In this document: one piece after another, positions 53,947 through 63,284 of the stretch | Numbering within the stretch: position 1 is the stretch's first letter | Layout of the letters: each line of letters starts with the position of its first letter | Assembly (NCBI GenBank): GCA_949987705.1 | Contig: OX465286.1 | Span: 13,839,676 to 13,903,675 of the forward strand | DNA from: Thereva unica | Taxonomy: Eukaryota; Arthropoda; Insecta; Diptera; Therevidae | Reading direction: 5' to 3' | DNA: 64,000 nucleotides | Translations under genes and position numbers: made by a program | Notes under the pieces: generated by a model | Database searches by the model: none | Told to the model about the DNA's origin: nothing | The model's input: only the letters and a program-made list of their open reading frames with translations

Positions 53947-55058
53947 ATATGATTTCCAAGAAGAAGTTCATCGTTAAAAGTGGGAACTTCACATCAGGAA
54001 AGGTATTTGATATTAAAAACGGTTTGCAACAGGGCGCAGTGAACTCGCCGCTCTTGTTTAATATCTTTACGAGTGACCTAATTAGTTCACTCCGCTTCGC
54101 ATTAGCGTATGCGGATGACCTGATTGTGTACAGGACGGGGCCGAAGATTGGAGTGATCCAGACGCTCCTGCAACGTGACTTCGAAACCATCGAGCGCTAC
54201 AGTGATGATTGGAAGTTGAAGATCAACTTTGGCAAATGCGAATCGATCCTTTTCCGGACTCCTCTACGCAGAGCTTCGTACGATGTGCAGAGGAACTGGA
54301 AAACATTCCGAATTTCGAACTACGCGGGACAGGCGTTAGAACACAAATCGGAAGTGAAATACCTTGGGCTTTGGCTGGATCAATACTTATATTTCAATAG
54401 AAATATAAGTGTTGCTCTGGACAAGGCAAACAAGGCGTTTCACATGACTAAAAGGCTTTTTTATAGCAGACACCTAAGCTCACGGGTAAAGGTGATCTGC
54501 TACCAAGCCTTGGTCAGACCGATTTTAACTTATGGCTGCCCAGTGTGGTTCAACATATCCCCTTTTTATATGGAAAAGCTTCGGGTTTTCGAAAGACAAT
54601 GCTTAAGGGCGTGCTTAAGGTTGTACCGAACACCCGAATCTGGCTTCACGAAGTTTCACGCCAACAATGTTCTTTACGATAAGGCATTTGTTAATAGGAT
54701 CGACAACTTCATAATCAAGTTGATTCGAAGACACATTGCAACAGCGACGGAGAGCGAAAATCCTCTTATTCGGGGAGCGTTCTACCCGAACGCTGAATAT
54801 CACAGAGCTGCTTGTGACCGCGGCTTTATCCCTCCAGAGGCATTTGTCTTTCTAGATAGAAAAAGATTGGTCCAAGATGGGTCGGGGGTGCCTCTCTTTT
54901 ACCACCTACATCGTTCTGCGACAGATAAACGCTACAGATTTAGCAATGAAGATATGGAAGTTCAGGAGCTCCTGAGGTTCAGTACTCGAATCTCGGGGAG
55001 AGACAGACGAGACGCCTCCACTGCAAGTACTCTGTACTGGTGGCTGGAGGATACTTAA

Positions 55059-55816
55059 ATATTGCGTATTCGCCCTTAAAACTATAGATATAGACTAGTT
55101 TAGCTTGTAATCTAGTTTTTAACGATTAGCTTAGGGCTTAGATAGGATTAGTTATAGTTTTTACTTAGTAATAGATTTAGTTTTAAGTAAGCTTAAGTGC
55201 GAGCTGCCACGAGCTTTGGTTAGTTTTGTTTGTCTGTTCTTGTTGTTGTTTGTCTGTTCTTTGTTTGTTTTGTTAGTTTTGCTAACACGAGCCCGTGGAA
55301 GCTCGTCGCCTGGACGGAGTACATCCGAGGCAGGTCCTCCGCTGTACCCCGTCCGGATAGTTTTGTGTTTAGGTTAATTAGCTTGTAAGTAAGTGGTGCG
55401 AGCTTTCACGGACTTGAGCTCTAGCATCACTCGAGTCTGTGGAAGCCCGTCGCCTGGACGGGGGTCACCTGAAACGATTTTATCGTCTCCGCTGCCCCCC
55501 GCCCAGATAGTGCTAGATCTAAGTCATAGAATTAAGTAGTTGTAAGGTTTTATATAAAATAAATATAGTGTCTAAGTTTTTTTTCCAATTTTTCTTAGAA
55601 TTAAGTTGATACTGATAATGTTTTCCTTTTAGAGATAAAATATAATTATAAAATAGATAAGTTTTAGCCGAAAGGCATAAGCTAATTTAAGACATAGATT
55701 AATTTAGAGTGCCTGCTGAGGGCCAGTAAGTTAGATAGATTAGAATAGGCTAGATTAATTAACTTAAGCATTAGTTAAATTTATATTAGATAGATGTTAA
55801 GGTAAATAAAATGCTT

Positions 55817-55849
<33 letters not shown>
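55059..55849 (+). other. LINE-G 3' UTR with two GC-rich structured repeats and A tail
   Basis: Two related blocks lie at 55292-55363 and 55432-55510, each with GTGGAAGC(T/C)CGTCGCCTGG followed by ACGG and self-complementary arms (GGACGGAGTAC with GTACCCCGTCC in the first; ACGATTTTATCGT in the second). They stand out in AT-rich surroundings. A structured 3' UTR is often the RT recognition site in LINEs. Between 55560 and 55820 the sequence is AT-rich, ending in the 29-base A tail. Confidence 0.7.
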
Positions 55850-55851
<2 letters not shown>

Positions 55852-56271
55852 ATGTTGGCTTCATGTTCCAGTGACCCAGGTTCGAATCTCGTATAAGGCA
55901 ATCGAAAAAAAATATTCTCAAATCATAAGTAAAATATAAAAATATATAATATAAAATTATATGAATATAAAAAATAGTAGAAAAAGACAGGAACAAAAAA
56001 AATTAATGTGAAAATAGTAATTTTGTTTTTTAACATTTCTCAGTACTTTTTTTCTGCTCAGTGAGCTCAATATGAGAACATTTTGAAATAGCATTTAGCT
56101 CTTGATTTACTTCATATTGACCTCATATTTAGTTCAGAAACATGCACCAATTAACTCACTATTTCCTTATATGTATCTCATAAATTACTATTTGAGACTT
56201 TAAACGAAAAAATTTCCAATCGCAAATAGATCATATTTAGCTCAATATGAGCTATAATGCCTGCTGGGATA

Positions 56272-57674
56272 CGAACTGGACGGACTTTCGGGCCGAACTC
56301 AGTAGCATATTGAAGGGTTCCATGCACTCAATCAAATCTACGATGGATGTAGAACTATCCGCGGACTTCTTTACGGAGGCGGTTACTGCTGCTTACAACA
56401 ATAACTGCCCTGTTCTGATGAGGACGCGTAATAGGAAAACTCCATGGTGGAATAACGAGCTCTCCAAGTTAAGATCCGCTACGAGGAAACTGTTCAACGC
56501 AGCTAAGAAGAGCGGCAACTGGGAGAGTTATAAAAGCTCGCTAACCAGCTATAACGAGCAAAAAGAAATAGTTGGAGGAATTTCTGCAAGAGTGTCGAAG
56601 ACATTCGAGACTCAGCAAAAATCTATAAAGCTTTATCAAAGGGCTTGTCGATCCATCAGGAGAACCGATGACTCTTTCACACAGTCTAGGGAAGAAACCT
56701 TGATAATATTGCTCCAGGCACATTTCCCAGGCACAACCATTTACTCAAAAGAGAACACAACTTCTGCTGGGCAGCGAACAGGCCAACTTTCTAAAGTGTC
56801 CAAAGCCGCCTGGACAGAAGCAAATACCTTGTTCAACCATGAAGCTATTAGGGAGGCGATTAGATCGTTCAAACCATACAAGTCCCCTGGAGCAGACGGA
56901 ATCTATCCCATTCTGCTACAGGAGGGCTGCGACCTAGTCACTCCCTTATTATGCAAATTATTTAGGGCTTCCTTCGCACATGGCTACATCCCATCCGTCT
57001 GGAGGAACGTCAACATAACATTTATACCTAAGCCAGGGCGTTCGGATTACACCTTGACTAAATCTTTCAGGCCGATAAGTCTCTCGTCTATTGCCTTGAA
57101 GACAATGGAGAAAATTGTCGACCGGGCGATAAGGGAAACTTATCTTCAAAGCCAACCACTAAGCTCCTATCAGCATGCGTACCAGGCGGGCAAGTCTACT
57201 GAGACAGCACTGCACAATCTGGTGCTCAGGCTTGAACATGCAGCTCTAAACAAAGGAGTTGCGCTGACGGCCTTCCTCGATATCGAGGGAGCCTTTGACA
57301 ACACATCCTTTGATACTATAGCTAGGGCTCTAAGTAGACACAGTCTAAGTAGCACTTTCTGCAACTGGATTGACTCTATGCTGAGAACTCGCAAACTAAT
57401 TGTTTCTCATGTTGAGGGGTCTCTGGAGGGCACTACAGCAAGAGGCTGCCCGCAGGGAGGAGTTTTATCTCCACTTCTCTGGTGCCTTGTTGTAGATGAA
57501 CTCCTCGAGCTGCTCAACGGTCGAAACATTTTCGCCCAAGGTTACGCTGACGATGTCGTCATAGTAATTACAGGTGAATCTGAAGGCGCCATGTCAAGGC
57601 TTGCCGCAGAGCTTGTGGTTCCACCTGGGGTTTGCAACCGAAACCCATGTATTGGATATACACCACCATCATAA
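56272..57674 (+). pseudogene. LINE-F ORF2: linker and RT
   Basis: Continues the endonuclease end at 46350: TNWTDFRAELSSILKGSMHS, RKTPWWNNELSKLRSATRKL, then the RT: REAIRSFKPYKSPGADGIYP, GYIPSVWRNVNITFIPKPGR, SFRPISLSSIALKTMEKIV, YQHAYQAGKSTETALHNLV, LTAFLDIEGAFDNTSFDTIA, ARGCPQGGVLSPLLWCLVVD and catalytic GYADDVVIVI. At about 57635 it jumps from PPGVC to the post-RT region, missing roughly 130 residues of the thumb, and the frame stops at 57674. LDIEGAFDN and GCPQGGVLSPLLW are hallmarks of R1/I-superclade RTs. Confidence 0.85.
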
Positions 57675-59130
57675 GACCCATGGTAACTTATGGAGCTTTA
57701 GTTTGGTGGCACAGAACGAAGCTTAAGGATTCCATAACCATTTTAAGCAAAATTCAGAAAATGGCTTGCCTCTCCAGCACTGGGGCCATCCGCACTTCCC
57801 CAACGGCAGCGCTGGAGACTCTCCTCAATTTGGTACCCCTCCACCTTGAGGTAGAGAAGTCCGCCTTAAACGCGGCGCTGCGGCTGAAAGCGAATAGTTA
57901 CTTGGGCGAGGACATTCTATAATAATCAACATCATATGCCGGATCCACACGTTTGTTAAGGCTTGGCAAGCGTTCGCAAATTCAAACGTGTGGATAAGGC
58001 GTTTTGCTTGGCTTGTGTAAGCTTCTCAACGCTTGTGGCCGATCCATTCGAGTTCGGTTTTTTGACACAAATCAAAGGAAATTTGCGGCAAGCGTTTGCG
58101 ACGCATCCACACGTTTGTTTTAAGTTTAGTTTCGTTTGCGCGAACACTTGCCAAGCGTGTGGTTCCGGCAATAGAAGAGATTCCGGAAGCGGAGATGCTA
58201 TCGGACGGCATGCCCTATAAAATCTCAAAATTTAAGCAACCTTCTGTACATATACAGGAAAGGCTTACCTGGACTTTTCCTAAAGTTTTGCCGGGCAGGC
58301 TAGTATGGTACACGGATGGCTCTAAAACGGAGACAGGTGTAGGCGCCGGAATCTGGAGTGAAAGTCCCAGATTCAGCAAGGCTATAAGTCTAGGCACTCT
58401 GGCAACTGTCTTTCAAGCAGAGGTGTACGCTATTCTGGCATGCACTCATGAGAACTTAAGAAGGGCCTACCAAAATAAACGGATTTTTATCTTCTCTGAT
58501 AGCCAAGCGGCAATTAGAGCGATAAGGTCCCGTAGGACCAAGTCGAAATTAGTTTGGTACTGCCAACGTGCTCTTCATGAGTTGGGCGTTCTCAATCAAA
58601 TTACACTTGTCTGGGTCCCGGGTCACCGGGGCTTCGAAGGCAATAAAAGTGCGGATGCCCTGGCCTAACAAGGCTCTGATTTAGAATTCATTGGTCCAGA
58701 GCCGGCTATTGGGGCACCGTCCAGCTTGCTGCAAAGGGCCCTGGCCGATCGGACTTTGATGAAACATATTGAACGCTGGAGGTCCGCGCCTGGACTGGCC
58801 AACTCTAAGCGGTTCCTTCCAGTGCCGTCCGCTAAGACGGCCAAGGAATTATTACGGCGCAGTAGGAGTGATGTTAGGACACTTGTTGGCTTAATTACCG
58901 GACACTGTGCCCTAAATTACCACTTATGGAAGATAGGAAGGGCGGACCCTACATGTAGGCTTTGCCTAGAAGAGGATGAGTCTGCCCTCCATGTTCTCTG
59001 TGAGTGCCCTGCAATAGCGAGGAGCAGGGTCTCTTTGTTCGAGAAGTCCCTGCTCGAACACTCAAGTCTAAGCGACAAACCACTAGGCAGACTGCTGAAC
59101 TTGTTCAGGCGGTCTGGCCTACAAATATGA
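57632..59130 (+). pseudogene. LINE-F ORF2: post-RT region and RNase H domain
   Basis: 57632-57922: MYWIYTTIIRPMVTYGALVW, KIQKMACLSSTGAIRTSPTA. A MITE (57938-58174) interrupts. 58175-58668: IPEAEMLSDGMPYKISKF, RLVWYTDGSKTETGVGAGIW (first RNase H Asp), FQAEVYAILACTHENLR (Glu), IFIFSDSQAAIRAIRS (Asp), ITLVWVPGHRGFEGNKSADA (His/Asp), stop TAA at 58666. 58669-59130: RALADRTLMKHIERWRSAPG and a zinc-type CRLCLEEDESALHVLCECPA, stop at 59130. All four RNase H acidic positions are visible. The in-frame stop between RNase H and the zinc motif and the thumb deletion make it inactive. Confidence 0.85.
57938..58174. mobile_element. MITE M12 (about 237 bp) in LINE-F
   Basis: Ends GCCGGATCCACACG (57938) and complement of GCCGGAACCACACG (ending 58174). 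ATCCACACGTTTG or its complement occurs three times inside (57943, 57983, 58105) and GGCAAGCGTT is repeated. Target duplication not clear. No coding capacity. Confidence 0.65.
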
Positions 59131-59210
59131 GGTGTAGGGGTTGTAGTACAATAGGCCAACTCAACGGCCGCAGTACCTTTGGACCTAATACCTCACACGG
59201 GAAAAAAAAC

Positions 59211-60075
59211 AGTGGAAATCTGGAGACGGAAAGAAATGCCTGATGCGTGAAACGAGGGCATAATGTGTTCTTTACACAAAAAAGGAGACCCTCTATCTTG
59301 CAGCAACTATAAAGGAATAACGCTTTTGAACACGACATCCAAAATATTTTCACGTGTACTCTATAATAAACTACACCCATTCGTGGAAAGAATATTAGAA
59401 GAGTGTCAATACGATTTCCGTCCTGGAAGATCCACAACAGACCAGCTATTTGTGCTCAGAGAAAGCGTAAAAAAAAACTCTGTTGAACTTAACATAAACA
59501 TCCGCATGTTATTCAACCACTACAAATATGCTTACGATAGTGTGTGTGTAGTCTTTCAGTAATGCAGTTTGCGCATATTTGCTTTTGCATTAGTTTCATT
59601 AAATCAAACATGAGTATGCCCAGAGTTCATGAATGCAAACACGCGAAGCAAATGTAGGCAAGCTTCGCAAGTTTTTTTCAGCGCTTATTCAGCGCCATAT
59701 TTAACTATGGCGAAACAAGTTCATTAATGCATGTTCGCATGCATGCGCAAATGATTTTTCCGCAAGTAGATGCAGGCCCAACTTGCGCATTTTGCGCATG
59801 CATGTATGCATTACTCATAGGACCCTTATTTGATGCTACATATGGAGCAGCTCGGAATACCTAGTAGAACTGACAAAAATCTGGATGAAAGATGCAAGGT
59901 GTAGAGTCAGAATTGGTGGTGAATTATCTCCACCCCTCAGAACAAATAGACGATTGAGACAAGGTGACGCACTCTCCTGCTTGTTATTAAACATGGCCCT
60001 AGAAAAAGCAGTAAGATATGCATCGATTAAAACATCAGGGTGTATCTTTGATAAGTCAGTGCAAGTATTAGCCTT
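59211..60075 (+). pseudogene. LINE-V copy 1: RT pieces, split by MITE M8 copy 3
   Basis: VEIWRRKEMPD at 59213, stop, IMCSLHKKGDPLSCSNYKGI at 59258, LLNTTSKIFSRVLYNKLHPF, FRPGRSTTDQLFVLRESVK, YKYAYDSV to 59550; MITE; MEQLGIPS at 59840, IWMKDARCRVRIGGELSPPL, RRLRQGDALSCLLLNMALEK to about 60040. The same family is open at 63285-64000 (IWRNEKMPEEWEQRIICSIH, KQGLKQGDGLAPMLFNLCLE). RTE/Vingi-like RT by style. Multiple stops; the catalytic YADD is lost at the junction with LINE-K. Confidence 0.72.
59563..59822. mobile_element. MITE family M8, copy 3 (about 260 bp)
   Basis: Left end TTTCAGTAATGCAGTTTGCG; right end, as complement, ATGAGTAATGCATACATGC. The interior is full of TGCGCAT/ATGCGCA and CATGCATGCG words. 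This is the longest of the three M8 copies. Confidence 0.6.
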
Positions 60076-60084
60076 GCCAACGAT

Positions 60085-61185
60085 ATTGCTATCCTTCGAA
60101 GATCATTTGAGAGCCGTTGAGAAACATCCAACTTCTTCAAGAGTCGTACGATGGCTCAACCAGCAACGTTTGTATACGAAGCGACTTATCCGAGGAGTTC
60201 CCGATTCAAACGGGTGTCCGACTGGGAGACGTCGGTTCGCCACTACTCTTCAACGTTGTCATCGACGCGATTATGCGTGAAGCATTCGATGATCGACTCT
60301 GAATCCGATACGACAACTTCGTAACCGACTTGATGTTCGCCGGCGATAGCGCCGCCGTCTTCGCCGACATGGATGTCGAAGCCACGGACATCTTATACGA
60401 CATTTCCCGCATCGCACAGTTATACGGGTTAAAAATCAGTGCGGAAAAGACCAAAGTGCTCACAACGGACGGATCGAGGGCCAGTGTTCACCTCTATGGA
60501 ACCCAAATCGAACAGGTTCCTATGTTCAAATATCTTGGATCATTGGTTAAGTAAACGAAAATGGTATCGACGGCCGACGTTCACAGTCGCATCGGCCAGG
60601 CAACAGCAACATTCGCCTTGCTCAAATGGTGCATATGGAAACGAACAAATATTGCCATCATAACGAAAGTACGCTTTTACCGAAAGCTAATCCTTCCGAT
60701 TCTTCTTTATGGATCGGAAACGTGGGCACCGCTCAAACTGAACGTCAATAAGCTCGAGGTCTTCCAAATGCGATGCTTGAGGCAGATTCTCGGTGTCTCA
60801 CTCCGCGATCGCCTTCTAAACGAGACAGTTAGACAAAGATGCGATCAGCAGGCACTGATCAAAAAAAAAATACAAAAACGTCGACTACGGTGGTTTGGAC
60901 ATGTTTGAATGGATGATAACCACTTGCCACGTAACTTCTCTAGCGAGACCATCCTGCAAACTTGAGAAATCAGCGATCGGCACCAAAGAAAACCTGGCTA
61001 AAGAATATCTCGAGGGCGACCTAAAGAATCAACGAATATCAGTCACCGAGGCTCGAGTCGTCGCCAAAAACCGGCACGAATGAAAACGAATCGTGAATAG
61101 ACTTCGAGACTCAGCGGCACCGACATCAGCGTATCTGTTGCGGAGACGTTCCGTTCGGACCACCAGCTAACAGATTAAAGAGAAA
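60085..61185 (+). pseudogene. LINE-K copy 2: RT palm to 3' end
   Basis: RNIQLLQESYDGSTSNVCIR (60118), EEFPIQTGVRLGDVGSPLLF, DLMFAGDSAAVFADMD (the ADD box is degraded to AGD), GLKISAEKTKVLTTDGSRAS, MFKYLGSLVK, a frameshift near 60555, SRIGQATATFALLKWCIW, YRKLILPILLYGSETWAPLK, LEVFQMRCLRQILGVSLRDR, RRLRWFGHV, then broken C-terminus to 61150. It matches the minus-strand copy at 9979-10595. The 3' end lies near 61180; a clear AAG tail is not seen here. Stops at 60302, 60554, 60908 and the lost ADD box make it inactive. Confidence 0.78.
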
Positions 61186-61920
61186 AGAAAATTTTTGGGG
61201 CTTGAAGGAGACCTTTGTAGCACTTAAGCAAGCCGCAAAAAAATCTGGTTAGAAATAAAAGAGCACAAAACAAAGTGTATGTGCACAAAAACCGTCAGAA
61301 TTGGCAGACAAAACTCAGGTCTCTGCGCACACTTGTTTACACATCAAGCCGTGTGTTTAGGCCTGCAATTACCTTTAAAGCTCGGTCACACGGAAAGCGC
61401 GGTCTGTTAAGGCGGCAGCGATCCCCGCCCTAGTCGGTCAGGCGGCATAGTTGTATTACAAAATTTGGCACCATCTCTGTCAAACAGATTGCGCGGTCTA
61501 CCGCCACCTGCTGGTCTTGGTCGCAAAGACAAGCGATCTGGATGAAAATTACTGATTTTAGCATGTGACCGCCGCTTTCAGTGTAAAATTAGTGAAAAAA
61601 ACTGAAATTTTTATAGAAAATGCGCGTAAATACAGGGTTTTTGTTTGATACTTCACTTTGATACATAAGCTGTGGAGTTCCCTTAATTGTTCTTTCTTCA
61701 TATTGATTACGAAGTACCCAACATCGTCTTTTCATCTTTTTGCTGTGCAAAGCTAAATAGCAGAAGGATTTCTTCTTCGTCCGAGCGCACTCACACTCAA
61801 TATAAAAAAAGCAACAAAACGCACTTCTCTCAAAATCAGTGCAACCAGACTGAATCGCTAACACAAAGATATCGCATCCTATATGATGGTCCCCATATCG
61901 CAGACCGCCGAACCTTTAAC
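61186..61920. other. Unassigned stretch, possible weak inverted-repeat element
   Basis: GGTCACACGGAAAGCGCGGT near 61385 and GACCGCCGCTTTCAGTG near 61567 form an imperfect inverted pair around about 200 bp of GC-richer sequence. Not enough to call an element. No coding region. Confidence 0.3.
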
Positions 61921-63130
61921 TAAAAAAAAAAGAAAAAAAAATAGCATTAGTTTGGCTTCTATACATAATTTATTTAGTTTTTAACTTTAATTTTTTTTTT
62001 TTCATTTATTTTTTTAAAAGACATTTTTTTTTATATTTATAATAATATACAATAAGAAAAAGGCCTTAAGAACATTAAATCATAATCAATTTTATTTTTA
62101 TATGTTTTTGTTGTTTATTATTTATTTATTTTTTTACTTTTTGTTTTCCTTGTAATGTATTTTTCTTTTTATTATTATTATTATTATTATACTTACATTG
62201 GTTTTTTTTTTAATTTTTTTAATTAGTGGATTTTTTTTCACTTATTCATTTCTTTCCTATTTTTTAATATTATCAAAAATAAAATAAATTACTATTTTCA
62301 TACACAAATTTTCATGTTTTTTTTTTCTTTTTTTCTTTAATGTTTTTCTTCTTTTTTTTTTGTTTTTATTAATTTTATTTAGCAATTTGCTTAAATAATT
62401 TTTAATTTTTTTATATACATACATATATACTTTATATATGTACATATACAATATTTCTTTTCATCTCTTTTTTTTGTTCTTAAGAAAAAAACAACTAAAT
62501 TAAAAAAAAATGTATATATATATAAGAAACGAGGAATACTCGGACAAAATACGTTTAATTATTAATTTAATAATAATAAAAAAAAATTAACACAATTTAC
62601 TTAAATTTAAATATAATTGCAAACAAAATAAAAAACTTTAAACGAAGTAAGACGAGAATGGTGAGAAGAAAATTATTTTTAGGCCCGTTTTTATTTTTTA
62701 AGGTTTTTGTTTTTATTTTTTTGTTTTTTTTTGTGTGTGTGTGTGTGGAAATTTATTATTATTAACATAAACAAAACTTTGAGAAATTGTCAATTATAAT
62801 TAAAAAAAAACAACTCTTAAACAATTAATAATAATATTAGCAAAAGATGCTAGGGCGATGATCATTTTTAATTTAAAAAAAAAACCAAAATTCACACAAC
62901 TTTTGGTGACCCCTTATTGAAGAAGGTGTGCGTGTACAAAATAGGTGTGTGTGTGTGTGCACGTATGTTTCCTTTGCTATATATATTTTTTTTTTAATTA
63001 AATGAAGAAAATTTCTTCTCAATGTGACAAGAAATACATATTTATTTATTTATTTATATATATATATAGATATTAGGGTGGTCCTTATTTTTCAACCTAC
63101 TAATTTTTTTACTGCGCACCCCATAATTTT
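61921..63130. other. Low-complexity AT-rich stretch with microsatellites
   Basis: Dense T and A runs; TTA repeats at 62172-62191; GT repeats at 62733-62748 and 62945-62960; TTTA and TA repeats at 63043-63070. No gene recognised. Confidence 0.6.
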
Positions 63131-63284
63131 GTTCATTTATATAAAAACAAACGAAAATGGTCCAAATTTAAAATCGATCGGTTAATATTAACACGTGCCG
63201 CATTGAGGTTAACCGTGGAGCGGCCGCGTCTCTCAGTACAAAAACAGCGCGATGAGATATCAGTTTTGTATCCCTCAGGCAGGG

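Larger units (their letters stand above)
49191..55058 (+). pseudogene. LINE-G ORF2: RT, split by an LTR element but otherwise intact
   Basis: The frame enters at 49191 (RLDKLRIPKTLANQELLRSA), passes the linker, then KKSSGVDGVPNIVLKHLPLM, FPEHWKTAVVYPIPKKGKDK, NISKVFESVINRSLSKWVEE, NQFGFRAGHDTIHAASKLV, CLIDYEKAFDTVWIEGLLYK, and breaks at 50072 after LLYLIYN. It resumes at 53949 with MISKKKFIVKSGNF, NGLQQGAVNSPLLFNIFTSD, catalytic AYADDLIVY, YLGLWLDQYLYFNRNISVAL, LVRPILTYGCPVWFNI, LRVFERQCLRACLRLY, and ends STLYWWLEDT. Deleting the LTR element and one ATAT restores an uninterrupted protein of about 660 residues. No RNase H follows. Jockey-superclade RT is likely. The endonuclease was lost by 5' truncation. 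Confidence 0.88.
49191..55849 (+). mobile_element. LINE-G, recent 5'-truncated insertion with 14-bp duplication
   Basis: Flanked by perfect copies of GAATGTTGGCTTCA (49177-49190 and 55850-55863). It begins inside ORF2 and ends with a 29-base A tail (55821-55849). The frame is intact from the first base to the stop at 55058, apart from the LTR element at 50073-53946. Perfect duplication, long tail and intact frame mark a recent target-primed insertion. Confidence 0.92.
49155..55899 (+). tRNA. tRNA-like sequence split by LINE-G (pseudo-tRNA or SINE head)
   Basis: Left half 49155-49190 has AATAGCGCAGTTGGTAGAAT (A box TAGCGCAGTTGG). Right half 55864-55899 has CCCAGGTTCGAATCTCG (B box GGTTCGAATCT). 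Joined, they give about 72 bases with a tRNA-like order; LINE-G sits in what would be the anticodon loop. The acceptor stem ends (AGTCTCA and TATAAGGC) pair poorly, so it is more likely a tRNA pseudogene or SINE head than a working gene. Confidence 0.5.
46365..56269. mobile_element. TA-flanked DNA transposon TX, now 9.9 kb through nested insertions
   Basis: Ends TCCCAGCAGGCA (46365) and complement (ending 56269), with TA on both sides (46363-46364, 56270-56271). AGCTCA/TGAGCT and ATATGA words fill both subterminal regions. Its own content seems to be 46365-47340, and parts of 48840-49190 and 55864-56269, with a transposase-like relic at 46850-47320. The rest is later: LINE-A tail (47767-47972), hairpin element (48161-48832), LINE-G with its LTR insert (49191-55849). 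Confidence 0.75.
46158..59214 (+). mobile_element. LINE-F, R1/I-like LINE with RNase H, split by a 9.9-kb insertion
   Basis: Left part 46158-46364 encodes the end of the endonuclease; the right part begins at 56270 with the directly following residues and runs to a short A-run at 59206-59213. The insertion at 46365-56269 separates NPR from TNWTDF. A MITE (57938-58174) and an internal deletion near 57635 are further lesions. The 5' part is missing; it joins LINE-E at about 46158. Confidence 0.8.

Noticed and set aside
55861..55900. Second SINE of the 16386/38987 family
   Set aside because: The B box is shared by all tRNA-like sequences; body and tail of that SINE are absent.
61385..61585. MITE with GGTCACACGGAAAGCG ends
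   Set aside because: The inverted pair is short and imperfect and no target duplication is visible.
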